From Cryomorphaceae bacterium (GTDB taxonomy: Bacteria > Bacteroidota > Bacteroidia > Flavobacteriales > BACL11), in NCBI GenBank assembly GCA_949511925.1, contig CATEYX010000165.1:1-25801 (forward strand): DNA of 25,801 nucleotides. Direction: 5' to 3'. The notes beneath the pieces were generated by a model. It saw nothing but the letters and a program-made list of their open reading frames with translations, did no database searches and was not told the origin of the DNA. The translations under genes were made by a program, and so were the position numbers. Of the stretch, positions 16,405 through 23,781 are shown piece by piece (the stretch's first letter is position 1; each line of letters starts with the position of its first letter).

Positions 16405-17333
16405 TGAGTAATTTATCAGTAGATCATTTATTAGGAATTAAATACCTTATAAAATCAGACATAGATTTGATTTTTAAAACGGCAGATAATTTCAAAAAGA
16501 TTATTAATCAACCTATTAAGAAAGTACCTTCATTAAGAGATATTACAATTGCAAATCTTTTCTTTGAAAACTCAACTAGAACTAAACTTTCTTTCGAATT
16601 AGCTGAAAAAAGACTTTCTGCTGATGTAATTAATTTTGCTTCAGCATCTTCATCAGTTACAAAAGGAGAAACATTATTGGATACGGTAAATAATATATTA
16701 GCTATGAAAGTTGATATTGTAGTAATGCGTCATCCTAATCCTGGTGCTTCTGTATTTCTATCTAGAAATATTGATGCAAAAATTGTAAATGCAGGGGACG
16801 GAACTCACGAGCATCCCACTCAAGCTTTGTTAGATGCTTATTCAATTCGAGAAAAACATGGTGAAGTTGCAGGTAAAAAAATTGTAATAATTGGGGATGT
16901 TTTACACTCTAGAGTGGCGCTTTCAAATATTTATTGCTTGCAGAAATTGGGTGCTGAAGTTAAAGTTTGCGGACCTTCTTCATTAATGCCTAAGCATCTT
17001 GACGCATTAGGAGTTACTCATTTCTCTGATTTAAAAGAGGCTTTAGAGTGGTGTGATGTTGCTAATGTATTAAGAATACAGTTAGAAAGACAAGATGTAA
17101 ATTATTTCCCTTCCTTACGAGAATATGCTATGGTGTATGGTGTAAATAAAGAAGTTCTTGATGGTTTAGAAAAAGAAATAACCATTATGCACCCAGGTCC
17201 TATAAATAGAGGGGTTGAATTAAGTTCTGATGTTGCTGATTCTAAACATGCTATTATACTTGATCAAGTAGAAAATGGAGTTGCTATTAGAATGGCAGTT
17301 TTGTATTTGCTAGCAGGAAAAATTAAAAACTAA
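16404..17333 (+). CDS. pyrB: Aspartate carbamoyltransferase, catalytic chain
   Basis: 309 aa, full length. It condenses carbamoyl phosphate with aspartate in the committed step of pyrimidine synthesis. The carbamoyl-phosphate loop 'FENSTRT' is at residues 54-60, 'HPTQALLD' at 137-144, the aspartate-binding 'LRIQLERQ' region in the second half, and 'MHPGPINRG' at 262-270. The Ser/Lys 80s loop is represented by 'SSSVTKGET'. No pyrI regulatory gene is adjacent, so allosteric control of the E. coli type is not indicated by this locus. The start shares a base with the pyrR stop. Confidence 0.97.
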   Translation: MSNLSVDHLLGIKYLIKSDIDLIFKTADNFKKIINQPIKKVPSLRDITIANLFFENSTRTKLSFELAEKRLSADVINFASASSSVTKGETLLDTVNNILAMKVDIVVMRHPNPGASVFLSRNIDAKIVNAGDGTHEHPTQALLDAYSIREKHGEVAGKKIVIIGDVLHSRVALSNIYCLQKLGAEVKVCGPSSLMPKHLDALGVTHFSDLKEALEWCDVANVLRIQLERQDVNYFPSLREYAMVYGVNKEVLDGLEKEITIMHPGPINRGVELSSDVADSKHAIILDQVENGVAIRMAVLYLLAGKIKN

Positions 17334-17340
17334 GATTTAA

Positions 17341-17640
17341 ATGAATTTACAAGAAACAACTCTAGTTTTTAAACTTGGAGAAGACAATAATTTATCTGAT
17401 TTAAAAATTACTTCTGAAATCAAGCACTTTATTGCTGATTTAAGAGGATTAAGTCCTGATTTGGCTGAAAATATTAAAGATAAATTTATTATATTTGCGA
17501 ATAGTATTTCAAAAATGAATGGTTCTTTTGTAATTGTATGCGAATTTTCTTTTGATGATGAACTTACTATTGTTCCTACTTTACTAGAAGCCTATGATTA
17601 TATTGAAATGGATGAAATGGAAAGACAATTAGAATTATAA
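17341..17640 (+). CDS. Small hypothetical protein, possibly STAS-like
   Basis: 99 aa; I do not recognise a named family with certainty. The ATG follows the pyrB stop by 7 nt. The layout of alternating strands and helices ends with a hydrophobic strand 'GSFVIVCEF' and then 'LTIVPTLLEAYDYIEMDEMERQLEL'. This resembles the last part of STAS / anti-sigma-factor-antagonist domains, where a strand is followed by a helix with an 'EA..YI..E' pattern. The serine normally phosphorylated in SpoIIAA-type proteins is not evident. There is no signal peptide or membrane segment, so it is cytosolic. From memory, a small protein of this kind often precedes rnz in flavobacteria; here a secreted-protein gene intervenes. 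The STAS suggestion is inference. Confidence 0.7.
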   Translation: MNLQETTLVFKLGEDNNLSDLKITSEIKHFIADLRGLSPDLAENIKDKFIIFANSISKMNGSFVIVCEFSFDDELTIVPTLLEAYDYIEMDEMERQLEL

Positions 17641-17657
17641 ACCAAAATTAATTAAAT

Positions 17658-18416
17658 ATGAAAAAAATCTTACTTACCCTTACATTGGCTTTTGTCTTTA
17701 TTGGAGCAAACGCTCAATGTACACCTGACCCACAATTTACTATTGCCGGTATTTACCCTGATAGTGCAACAGGATTGCCTAATGCAATGGTTGGGCAAGC
17801 TTATAATGAAGTGATTACTATTATTACTCCGGTAGATACTAGTACAGTGATTTTAGGTCAATCTATAGCTGTAACTATTCAAACAATTGAATTAACAAGT
17901 GTTTCAGGCTTACCTGCAAGTTTTTCTTATGATTGTGCGACTACTAACTGTATTTTTGCTGGAGGTTCAACTTCCTGTGCTGTACTTACCTCTCCAAGTC
18001 CTACTGTTGCGGAAATTGGTTCCCACCAAATTATCATGAGTACAACTACTACAGTTGATGCTGGTTTGTTTGGGATTCAAACCCAAGATGATGTTGTGGA
18101 TTATTACTATATTAATGTTACTAATGCTACTGCTACTATTAATCAATTCAATGACTTTAGTTTTGAACTGAAAGATATTTTCCCTAATCCTGTAAATAAT
18201 AATGCTAAAATTCAATTTATTTCAGGGAATTCAGCTAATGTAGTTTTTACTGTCTTTAATTATTTAGGTGAAAAGATAGAAGAAAAAAATATAGCTGCTA
18301 CTCGTGGGGTAAATGACATTGAAATATCTGCTAATGATTATGCTAATGGTATGTATCTGTACTCTATTAATAATGGAATACAAGTAGTATCTAAAAGAAT
18401 GATTATTGCAAATTAA
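17658..18416 (+). CDS. Secreted protein with type A T9SS sorting domain
   Basis: 252 aa. A classical signal peptide 'MKKILLTLTLAFVFIGANA' is followed by 'QCTPDPQF'. The middle part (about 25-150) looks like an immunoglobulin-like or beta-sandwich module: 'LPNAMVGQAYNEVIT', 'VSGLPASFSYDC', and four or more Cys likely forming disulphides. The C-terminal 80 residues are a type A sorting domain: 'FPNPVNNNAKIQF', a 'NYLGEKIEE' strand, 'GMYLYSI' and the terminal 'SKRMIIAN'. Such domains direct export through the T9SS and are usually removed at the cell surface. It starts 17 nt after the 99-aa gene and its TAA overlaps the rnz ATG by one base. Its biological role is unknown. Confidence 0.88.
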   Translation: MKKILLTLTLAFVFIGANAQCTPDPQFTIAGIYPDSATGLPNAMVGQAYNEVITIITPVDTSTVILGQSIAVTIQTIELTSVSGLPASFSYDCATTNCIFAGGSTSCAVLTSPSPTVAEIGSHQIIMSTTTTVDAGLFGIQTQDDVVDYYYINVTNATATINQFNDFSFELKDIFPNPVNNNAKIQFISGNSANVVFTVFNYLGEKIEEKNIAATRGVNDIEISANDYANGMYLYSINNGIQVVSKRMIIAN

Positions 18417-19342
18417 TGTCATTTAAACTTACCATTTTAGGTTGTAACTCAGCTGTACCTACAGTAGAAAGACATCCGACCGCTCAATTGCTAAATGCAA
18501 ATGAGCGGTTTTTTTTAATTGATTGTGGAGAGGGTACACAAGTTAGACTAAAAGAATATAAAATAAATTTTCAAAGAATAAATCATATTTTTATTAGTCA
18601 CTTGCATGGCGATCATTATTTTGGTTTAATTGGCTTGATTAGTAGTATGCATCTTTTAGGTAGAAATAAAGACTTACATATTTATGCGCATCAAGAGCTA
18701 AAAGCAATTATCGATTCTCAATTATTGGCTTCTAATACTGAACTTAATTATCCTTTATTTTTTCATCCTATTTCTGATACTAATGAACAGGTGCTGTATG
18801 AAGATGATAAAATATGTATTAGTAATGTAATTCTTAATCACACTATTAAGTGTTCTGGTTTTATATTTAAAGAAAAAAAGAGTAAGAGAAAAATTGTTAA
18901 AGATAGAATTGAAGAGTATAACATTCCATTTGATAAATACAATGGAATAAAAGAAGGTGCTGATTGGATAGCTACTTGTGGTGAGGTTATAAAAAACAAT
19001 GAGATAACGGTTGAAAGTACTCCAGCTCATTCTTATGCTTTTTGTACAGATACTATTTATAATGAAGCTTTAATTGAAAAAATTAAGGAAGTTGATTTGC
19101 TGTATCATGAGGCTACTTTTAAAAAGGAGTTATCAGGTCGAGCAAATGAAACAGGACATTCTACAACTTATGAAGCAGCTACAATTGCTAAAAAATCAGC
19201 TGTTAAAAACTTGTTAATTGGTCATTTTTCTCAAAGGTATAAAAACCTTGATGAGCTGCTTATTGAAGCTAAAGATATATTTAAAAATACTCATTTAGCT
19301 AAATCAGGTTTAGTGCTTGATTTTAATAAGTTGAATAAATGA
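18416..19342 (+). CDS. rnz: Ribonuclease Z
   Basis: 308 aa, the short bacterial form. It cleaves precursor tRNA after the discriminator base to create the 3' end that CCA transferase extends; a cca gene lies on the opposite strand 4.4 kb away. It is a metallo-beta-lactamase fold protein. 'LGCNSAVPT' opens the fold, the zinc motif 'HLHGDH' gives His62, His64, Asp66 and His67, and downstream metal ligands are in 'STPAHSYAFCTDT', 'YHEATF' and 'IGHFSQRY'. 'ETGHSTTYEAA' matches the conserved exosite/active-site region of RNase Z. The start overlaps the stop of the T9SS cargo gene (TAATG), so rnz translation may depend on the secreted protein's gene. Confidence 0.96.
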   Translation: MSFKLTILGCNSAVPTVERHPTAQLLNANERFFLIDCGEGTQVRLKEYKINFQRINHIFISHLHGDHYFGLIGLISSMHLLGRNKDLHIYAHQELKAIIDSQLLASNTELNYPLFFHPISDTNEQVLYEDDKICISNVILNHTIKCSGFIFKEKKSKRKIVKDRIEEYNIPFDKYNGIKEGADWIATCGEVIKNNEITVESTPAHSYAFCTDTIYNEALIEKIKEVDLLYHEATFKKELSGRANETGHSTTYEAATIAKKSAVKNLLIGHFSQRYKNLDELLIEAKDIFKNTHLAKSGLVLDFNKLNK

Positions 19343-19357
19343 GAGGAGTATTAAATT

Positions 19358-22300
19358 ATGTATTATGTATGGATATTTTTATTAATGATGCAAAAACTGT
19401 ACTTTAGCCTTAAACATATAAGTTCATATTCTAATTTGAAAAAAATATTTTCTCTCTTACTATCCCTGCTATTATTTAATACTGTTTTTGCAAATAATAT
19501 TATTAATGACTCTGTTGCTAATATTAATTGTAATCATGATGGTTATATTTTTACAGAAATTGTTTCTCTTGATACTAATGTTTTTAGCAAGTGGTATTTT
19601 TTTAATGATTCTACTTGGGAACAGATAGATACTTCTGATCAATTAATAGTAATTAATAATAATCAATATAATTCTGACTCTTTAACTACAGAAGTTTGTG
19701 GCTTGTTTAAATTAGAAATTGTTGATGTATTAGATTCATTAATTGAAGTAAGACAATATACTGTTGGATGTAAATTGTCAGTGATATTAGAGCAAGAGAT
19801 TATTATATGTGATAATAATACAGGTACAATAAATTCATATATATATGGAGGTATTCCTTTTGATCAGGATACAGCTTTATCAGGTGGGGAGTACTATCAA
19901 TATCAATGGTATACTTTTATTGATACAAGTATAAATTCAATATTATTAGCTGATACTACTGATTTTCTTGATAGTTTACATCAAGCGTATTATTATTTCA
20001 TTGTATCTGATTCAATAGGGTGTATAGATACTTCAGAAGTTATTGAAATAAAACCCCCAGAAAAATTAAAAACAGTTGCTTTAGATTTAGCTGATGCAAG
20101 TTGTTATCAATCAGCAAAGGGCTCAATCTTTTTTTCTTTTAATGGAGGTTACAAGTTTGACTTATCAAATCCATATTTTTATTATCTAGTTTCAAACTTA
20201 GATACTATTTGCTATAGCGATACTAGTGGATATTCATCTAACTTTTTTAACCTTACTGTAAACCCTTCTATGAACTCGCTTTATCCTGATTCTATAAGGA
20301 TAGATAGCTTGTTGTCAGGAAACTATCAATTAATTGTTTCAGATTCTGTAGGATGTTTATTTGATACTACTTTTATTATAAATGAACCATTACCATATCA
20401 ACTTTATGTTTCAGGGGATACATTGATTTGTTCTTCAGATAGTGTTTGGATAAGTATTGATAGTGTTTCTGGTGGATTGTTACCAGTTACTTACAAGTGG
20501 TTTGATTCTAGTAACGATTCTATTTATGTAAGTAATGGAAATTATTTATGTATTATTAAAGATACTGTAAATAATTGTATTGATACGATTGATGTTGAAG
20601 TGACTAGTTTGTATGATGTAAAGTTAGACGTTAACATAAGTAATGTAGGTTGTTTCGGTGATTCTACGGGCTTTATAATTATTGATTCCATTTATGGAGG
20701 AGTTAAGCCATATTTATATTCTGGAATTAGTTTAAATAATTTATCATCTGGAAATTATACTATTTTTATTTCTGACTCTTTGGGTTGTGAGTCAATTGAT
20801 ATTATAAGTATTTTAGAACCTTTGAAGTTACAATCAAATATTTTCATTACTCAACTAGCTTGTCATAATGATAGTAATGCTTCTGTCATTCTTGCTTATT
20901 CAGGTGGTGTAATGCCTTATGAAATTTACTGGCAGAATAATTTATCTATTGATACAATTAATGATCTTAGTTCAGGTATTTATTTCTATTCAGTTATTGA
21001 TTCAAATCAATGTGAACTTCTTGATACAATTGAAATTTTAAATCCAGGTCAGCTTTCAGTAGAGTTTATTAATTACTCATCATCATTAGATTGTTTTAAT
21101 GGAATTTCTTCAATAGAGGCAGATGTTATAAATTACGATAGTTCATATTCAATATTGTGGTCAAATTTAGATGTAACAAATATTACATCAATAGGGGCTG
21201 GATATTCTTCAGTATTTATTGAGGATAATAATGGTTGTAGGTTACTGGATTCAGTTCTGATAACTCAGCCTGATACATTCAAGATTTTGGAGTTTATATT
21301 AGTAGATACTATTTGTAATTTAGGAGCAAGTGCGCATGTGGTTCTGGATGGAGGAGTTCTTCCTTATACATATTTGTGGAGTACTGGAGAAATAGATTCT
21401 TTGATTGTTAATATACAGGATAGTATCTGTTGGGTAATTGTTTCTGATTCATGTGGAAATACTCTAAATGACACTATATTTTTTAACCCTTTTGAATTAG
21501 TTACGGCTATAGTTTATGATAGTATTACTCATATTGGTTTAGTTGAAGTAGACTTTAGTTCAACAGGAGGACCGTTTTCTTATGAATGGTTTGATATTAT
21601 TGGTAATGTTATTAGTACAGATTCATTAACGTCCAATTTATGTGAAGGTACTTATTTTGTTACCACTAATGATAACTCGACCAATTGTTCAGTAAATGAC
21701 ACTTTGATAGCTACTTTTTATCTTCCGGATGGTATTGTTGATGTAGCAACAACAACTGTTTTATCTGATGCTGATTTGTGGGGAAATCCTCCATATAGTT
21801 ATTTTTGGGATAATGCCGAAATTTCAGCACATTCTAATATTTGTTCTGGTTCACATTGGGTTGAAGTGACAGATGATGATGGTTGTGTTGTTCGATCCGA
21901 TTTTGATATTGATCCTTTATTGATTGCTTTAGATCCTGCTGAGTTTATTATTGAATGTAGTTTGGAGAATTTGGATGTAGATATAACTGCTGATGCAATT
22001 GGAGGTACTGCACCCTATACTTATGCCTGGTCGAATGGAAGTACAGGAAATTCATTTAACTTGAGTTTAAGTCCAGGAAATTATAGTGTTACCATAATGG
22101 ATAATAATGCTTGTACTAAGGATACTTCTTTTGTAATTGCTACTATGAGTGCTGATTGTGTGCCGAATGTTTTTACTCCTAATGGAGATAATATAAATGA
22201 CACTTGGAATCTGGAAAATACTTTCTTGTATAGTGATTCTGAAATAAGAGTGTATGGTAGATATGGTAAATTACTTTTCCAATCTGTTGGTTATTCTACG

Positions 22301-22417
22301 GCTTGGGATGGTAAGAATGAAAATGGAAATGATGTTACTGATGGCGCATACTTTTACCATATTGATATTGGGCATGATTTTGATGCGATAAAAGGAAGTG
22401 TGACTATAATCCGATAA
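19358..22417 (+). CDS. Large SprB-repeat surface protein with gliding-motility / T9SS type B C-terminal domain
   Basis: 1019 aa from the ATG at 19358, chosen because a GAGGAG lies 9 nt upstream (19343-19348), unusual in this genome. ATGs at 19385 and 19388, or a TTG at 19436 giving a compact signal peptide, are alternatives. A hydrophobic segment near residues 30-46 ends at 'FA', likely the export signal. The body contains about seven Cys-anchored repeats of roughly 70 residues, starting near 246, 357, 431, 501, 577, 652 and 866. They follow the pattern 'C.(g/n)..(g/a)...GG..PY.Y.W...(n)LS.G.Y...(V)D..GC', as in SprB adhesin repeats. The last 85 residues begin 'VPNVFTPNGDNINDTW', the CHU_C/type B T9SS domain. 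It is probably a cell-surface adhesin; the ligand is unknown. It is Asp/Ser/Tyr rich. Confidence 0.88.
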   Translation: MYYVWIFLLMMQKLYFSLKHISSYSNLKKIFSLLLSLLLFNTVFANNIINDSVANINCNHDGYIFTEIVSLDTNVFSKWYFFNDSTWEQIDTSDQLIVINNNQYNSDSLTTEVCGLFKLEIVDVLDSLIEVRQYTVGCKLSVILEQEIIICDNNTGTINSYIYGGIPFDQDTALSGGEYYQYQWYTFIDTSINSILLADTTDFLDSLHQAYYYFIVSDSIGCIDTSEVIEIKPPEKLKTVALDLADASCYQSAKGSIFFSFNGGYKFDLSNPYFYYLVSNLDTICYSDTSGYSSNFFNLTVNPSMNSLYPDSIRIDSLLSGNYQLIVSDSVGCLFDTTFIINEPLPYQLYVSGDTLICSSDSVWISIDSVSGGLLPVTYKWFDSSNDSIYVSNGNYLCIIKDTVNNCIDTIDVEVTSLYDVKLDVNISNVGCFGDSTGFIIIDSIYGGVKPYLYSGISLNNLSSGNYTIFISDSLGCESIDIISILEPLKLQSNIFITQLACHNDSNASVILAYSGGVMPYEIYWQNNLSIDTINDLSSGIYFYSVIDSNQCELLDTIEILNPGQLSVEFINYSSSLDCFNGISSIEADVINYDSSYSILWSNLDVTNITSIGAGYSSVFIEDNNGCRLLDSVLITQPDTFKILEFILVDTICNLGASAHVVLDGGVLPYTYLWSTGEIDSLIVNIQDSICWVIVSDSCGNTLNDTIFFNPFELVTAIVYDSITHIGLVEVDFSSTGGPFSYEWFDIIGNVISTDSLTSNLCEGTYFVTTNDNSTNCSVNDTLIATFYLPDGIVDVATTTVLSDADLWGNPPYSYFWDNAEISAHSNICSGSHWVEVTDDDGCVVRSDFDIDPLLIALDPAEFIIECSLENLDVDITADAIGGTAPYTYAWSNGSTGNSFNLSLSPGNYSVTIMDNNACTKDTSFVIATMSADCVPNVFTPNGDNINDTWNLENTFLYSDSEIRVYGRYGKLLFQSVGYSTAWDGKNENGNDVTDGAYFYHIDIGHDFDAIKGSVTIIR

Positions 22418-23306
22418 ACGTTTTTATGTCACTTATCTGATCAGGTTCGAACCATTTTGTGTTTTTATCTTTTCGGAACCAAGTGAGCTGACGCTTTGCA
22501 AACCTTCTCGTATTTTGTTTAATATTTTCTACTGCTTTTTCAAGAGTACATTCATTATTGTAAAAAGCAAATATCTCTTTATAGCCAACAGTTTGTAGCG
22601 CATTTTTCTGCTGAAAAGGGATAAGTGATTCCACCTCTTCAAGCAGTCCGTTTTCTAACATTTTATCTACACGTGTATTTGTTCTTTTGTATAGTATCTC
22701 TCTTTCAGTTGTCAACCCAATTTTAATAATTTCAAAAGGGCGTTTTTTTGGTGTTGCTGATTTTAATGAGGAAAAGGTTTCACCGGTAGCTATAAATATT
22801 TCTAAAGCTCTTAATAAGCGTTGAGGATTTTGCTGATCACAAGTAGCGTAAAAGTCAGGATCTACTTTTTTGACCTCATTTTGTAGCCAGACTATTCCCT
22901 TTTCTTTTAATTTTGAATTAAGTTTTGTTCTTATTTCTTCAGAGATTTCAGGCATTTTGTCAAACCCTTTGCAAATTGCATCAACATATAAACCTGAACC
23001 TCCAACAACAATAATAGTGTCTTTTGTTTTATGGAGTTCTTTTATTTTAGCGATTGCATTCATTTCAAATTCACCAGCATTATAATCTTCTCTTACGGAT
23101 AAATGTTGAATGAAATGGTGTTTTGCTGCTGCTAGTTCTTTAGCGTTGGGTGGTGCGGAACCAATTTTTAATTCTTTATAAAATTGCCTAGAGTCGCATG
23201 AAATTATTTCAGTATTTAACGCATTTGCAAGCTCAATACTAAGAGCTGTTTTCCCAATTGCTGTAGGGCCAACAATTATGATTATTTTCTTAGTATTCTT
23301 CTTCAT
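22404..23306 (-). CDS. miaA: tRNA dimethylallyltransferase
   Basis: 300 aa from the ATG at 23304-23306. A longer frame to 23390 would add 28 basic and hydrophobic residues lying inside the upstream gene and is rejected. MiaA transfers dimethylallyl from DMAPP to N6 of A37 in tRNAs reading U-starting codons. The P-loop 'GPTAIGKT' is at 13-20. 'SCDSRQFYKELKIGSAPP' contains the catalytic Asp and tRNA-contacting residues, followed by 'VVGGSGLYVDA' and 'NPQRLLRALEI', and the C-terminal 'YKEIFAFYN...NTRRFAKRQLTWFR' block. The start overlaps the preceding gene by 17 nt. Its stop lies 14 nt inside the end of the convergent SprB-repeat gene. Confidence 0.96.
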   Translation of the reverse strand: MKKNTKKIIIIVGPTAIGKTALSIELANALNTEIISCDSRQFYKELKIGSAPPNAKELAAAKHHFIQHLSVREDYNAGEFEMNAIAKIKELHKTKDTIIVVGGSGLYVDAICKGFDKMPEISEEIRTKLNSKLKEKGIVWLQNEVKKVDPDFYATCDQQNPQRLLRALEIFIATGETFSSLKSATPKKRPFEIIKIGLTTEREILYKRTNTRVDKMLENGLLEEVESLIPFQQKNALQTVGYKEIFAFYNNECTLEKAVENIKQNTRRFAKRQLTWFRKDKNTKWFEPDQISDIKTFIGL

Positions 23307-23781
23307 ACTCTTTAAATTCATCAAAATCATCAAAGGCTTCACCAAAAGGATCAAATTCTTTCTCAGCTTTAAAGCTAATCTCAGGCGCATCTTCTGGCAT
23401 AGTTCCTACTGATTTTATACATTTTGAAGTAGTTATTTCTTCTTCAGTTATTTCAGTAAGTGTAACTAAGAATCGCCACATTTTCATAAAATCATAAACG
23501 TAAAGTAATTGAGTGCCTTCTTCTTTTAGGATAGAAGAAAGAATAATATCACTCATTCCAAGCATAGAATTTTCTTTATCCTCTACACTAAAAAGTGGAA
23601 TTTCTTGTAATAACTCAAAATCATCATTAGTTATGTAAAAGGATGCTAGTTCGTTTTTATCTAGCTCAAAGGCAATGACAATAGCTTTGTGTAACTCTTC
23701 TAAGTTACTAGTAGGGTTAATTTCTATATCACGAATTACATCTTTTTTATATTCTAAATGTACTTGTATTATGCTTTTCAT
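23290..23781 (-). CDS. pRiA4b ORF-3-like protein (IS1096 TnpR-like family name)
   Basis: 163 aa, function unknown. The pattern of an initial strand pair, 'LEELHKAIVIAFELD', 'FYITNDDF' and the hallmark-like 'LLYVYDFMKMWRFLVTLTEI' resembles the pRiA4b ORF-3 family, whose core is 'Y.YDFGD.W...I.L'. The C-terminal 30 residues are strongly acidic (Phe/Asp/Glu). Despite the family's database name, nothing here indicates a transposon: there are no inverted repeats, and the gene overlaps both neighbours, cca by ATGA (4 nt) and miaA by 17 nt. Operon position suggests an unknown link to tRNA maturation, which is inference. Confidence 0.75.
   Translation of the reverse strand: MKSIIQVHLEYKKDVIRDIEINPTSNLEELHKAIVIAFELDKNELASFYITNDDFELLQEIPLFSVEDKENSMLGMSDIILSSILKEEGTQLLYVYDFMKMWRFLVTLTEITEEEITTSKCIKSVGTMPEDAPEISFKAEKEFDPFGEAFDDFDEFKEYEEEY

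Noticed and set aside
22395..22445. Possible bidirectional terminator between the SprB-repeat gene and miaA
   Set aside because: Only a 5-bp GTGAC/GTCAC match and an isolated CTGATCAG palindrome were found, with no convincing stem plus T-tract.
23307..23390. N-terminal extension of MiaA
   Set aside because: It lies wholly inside the upstream gene in another frame and precedes the normal MiaA start just before the P-loop.
23290..23781. Reading the pRiA4b ORF-3-like gene as part of an insertion element because of its family name
   Set aside because: There is no transposase, inverted repeat or target duplication; the gene overlaps both operon neighbours, so it is a resident gene.
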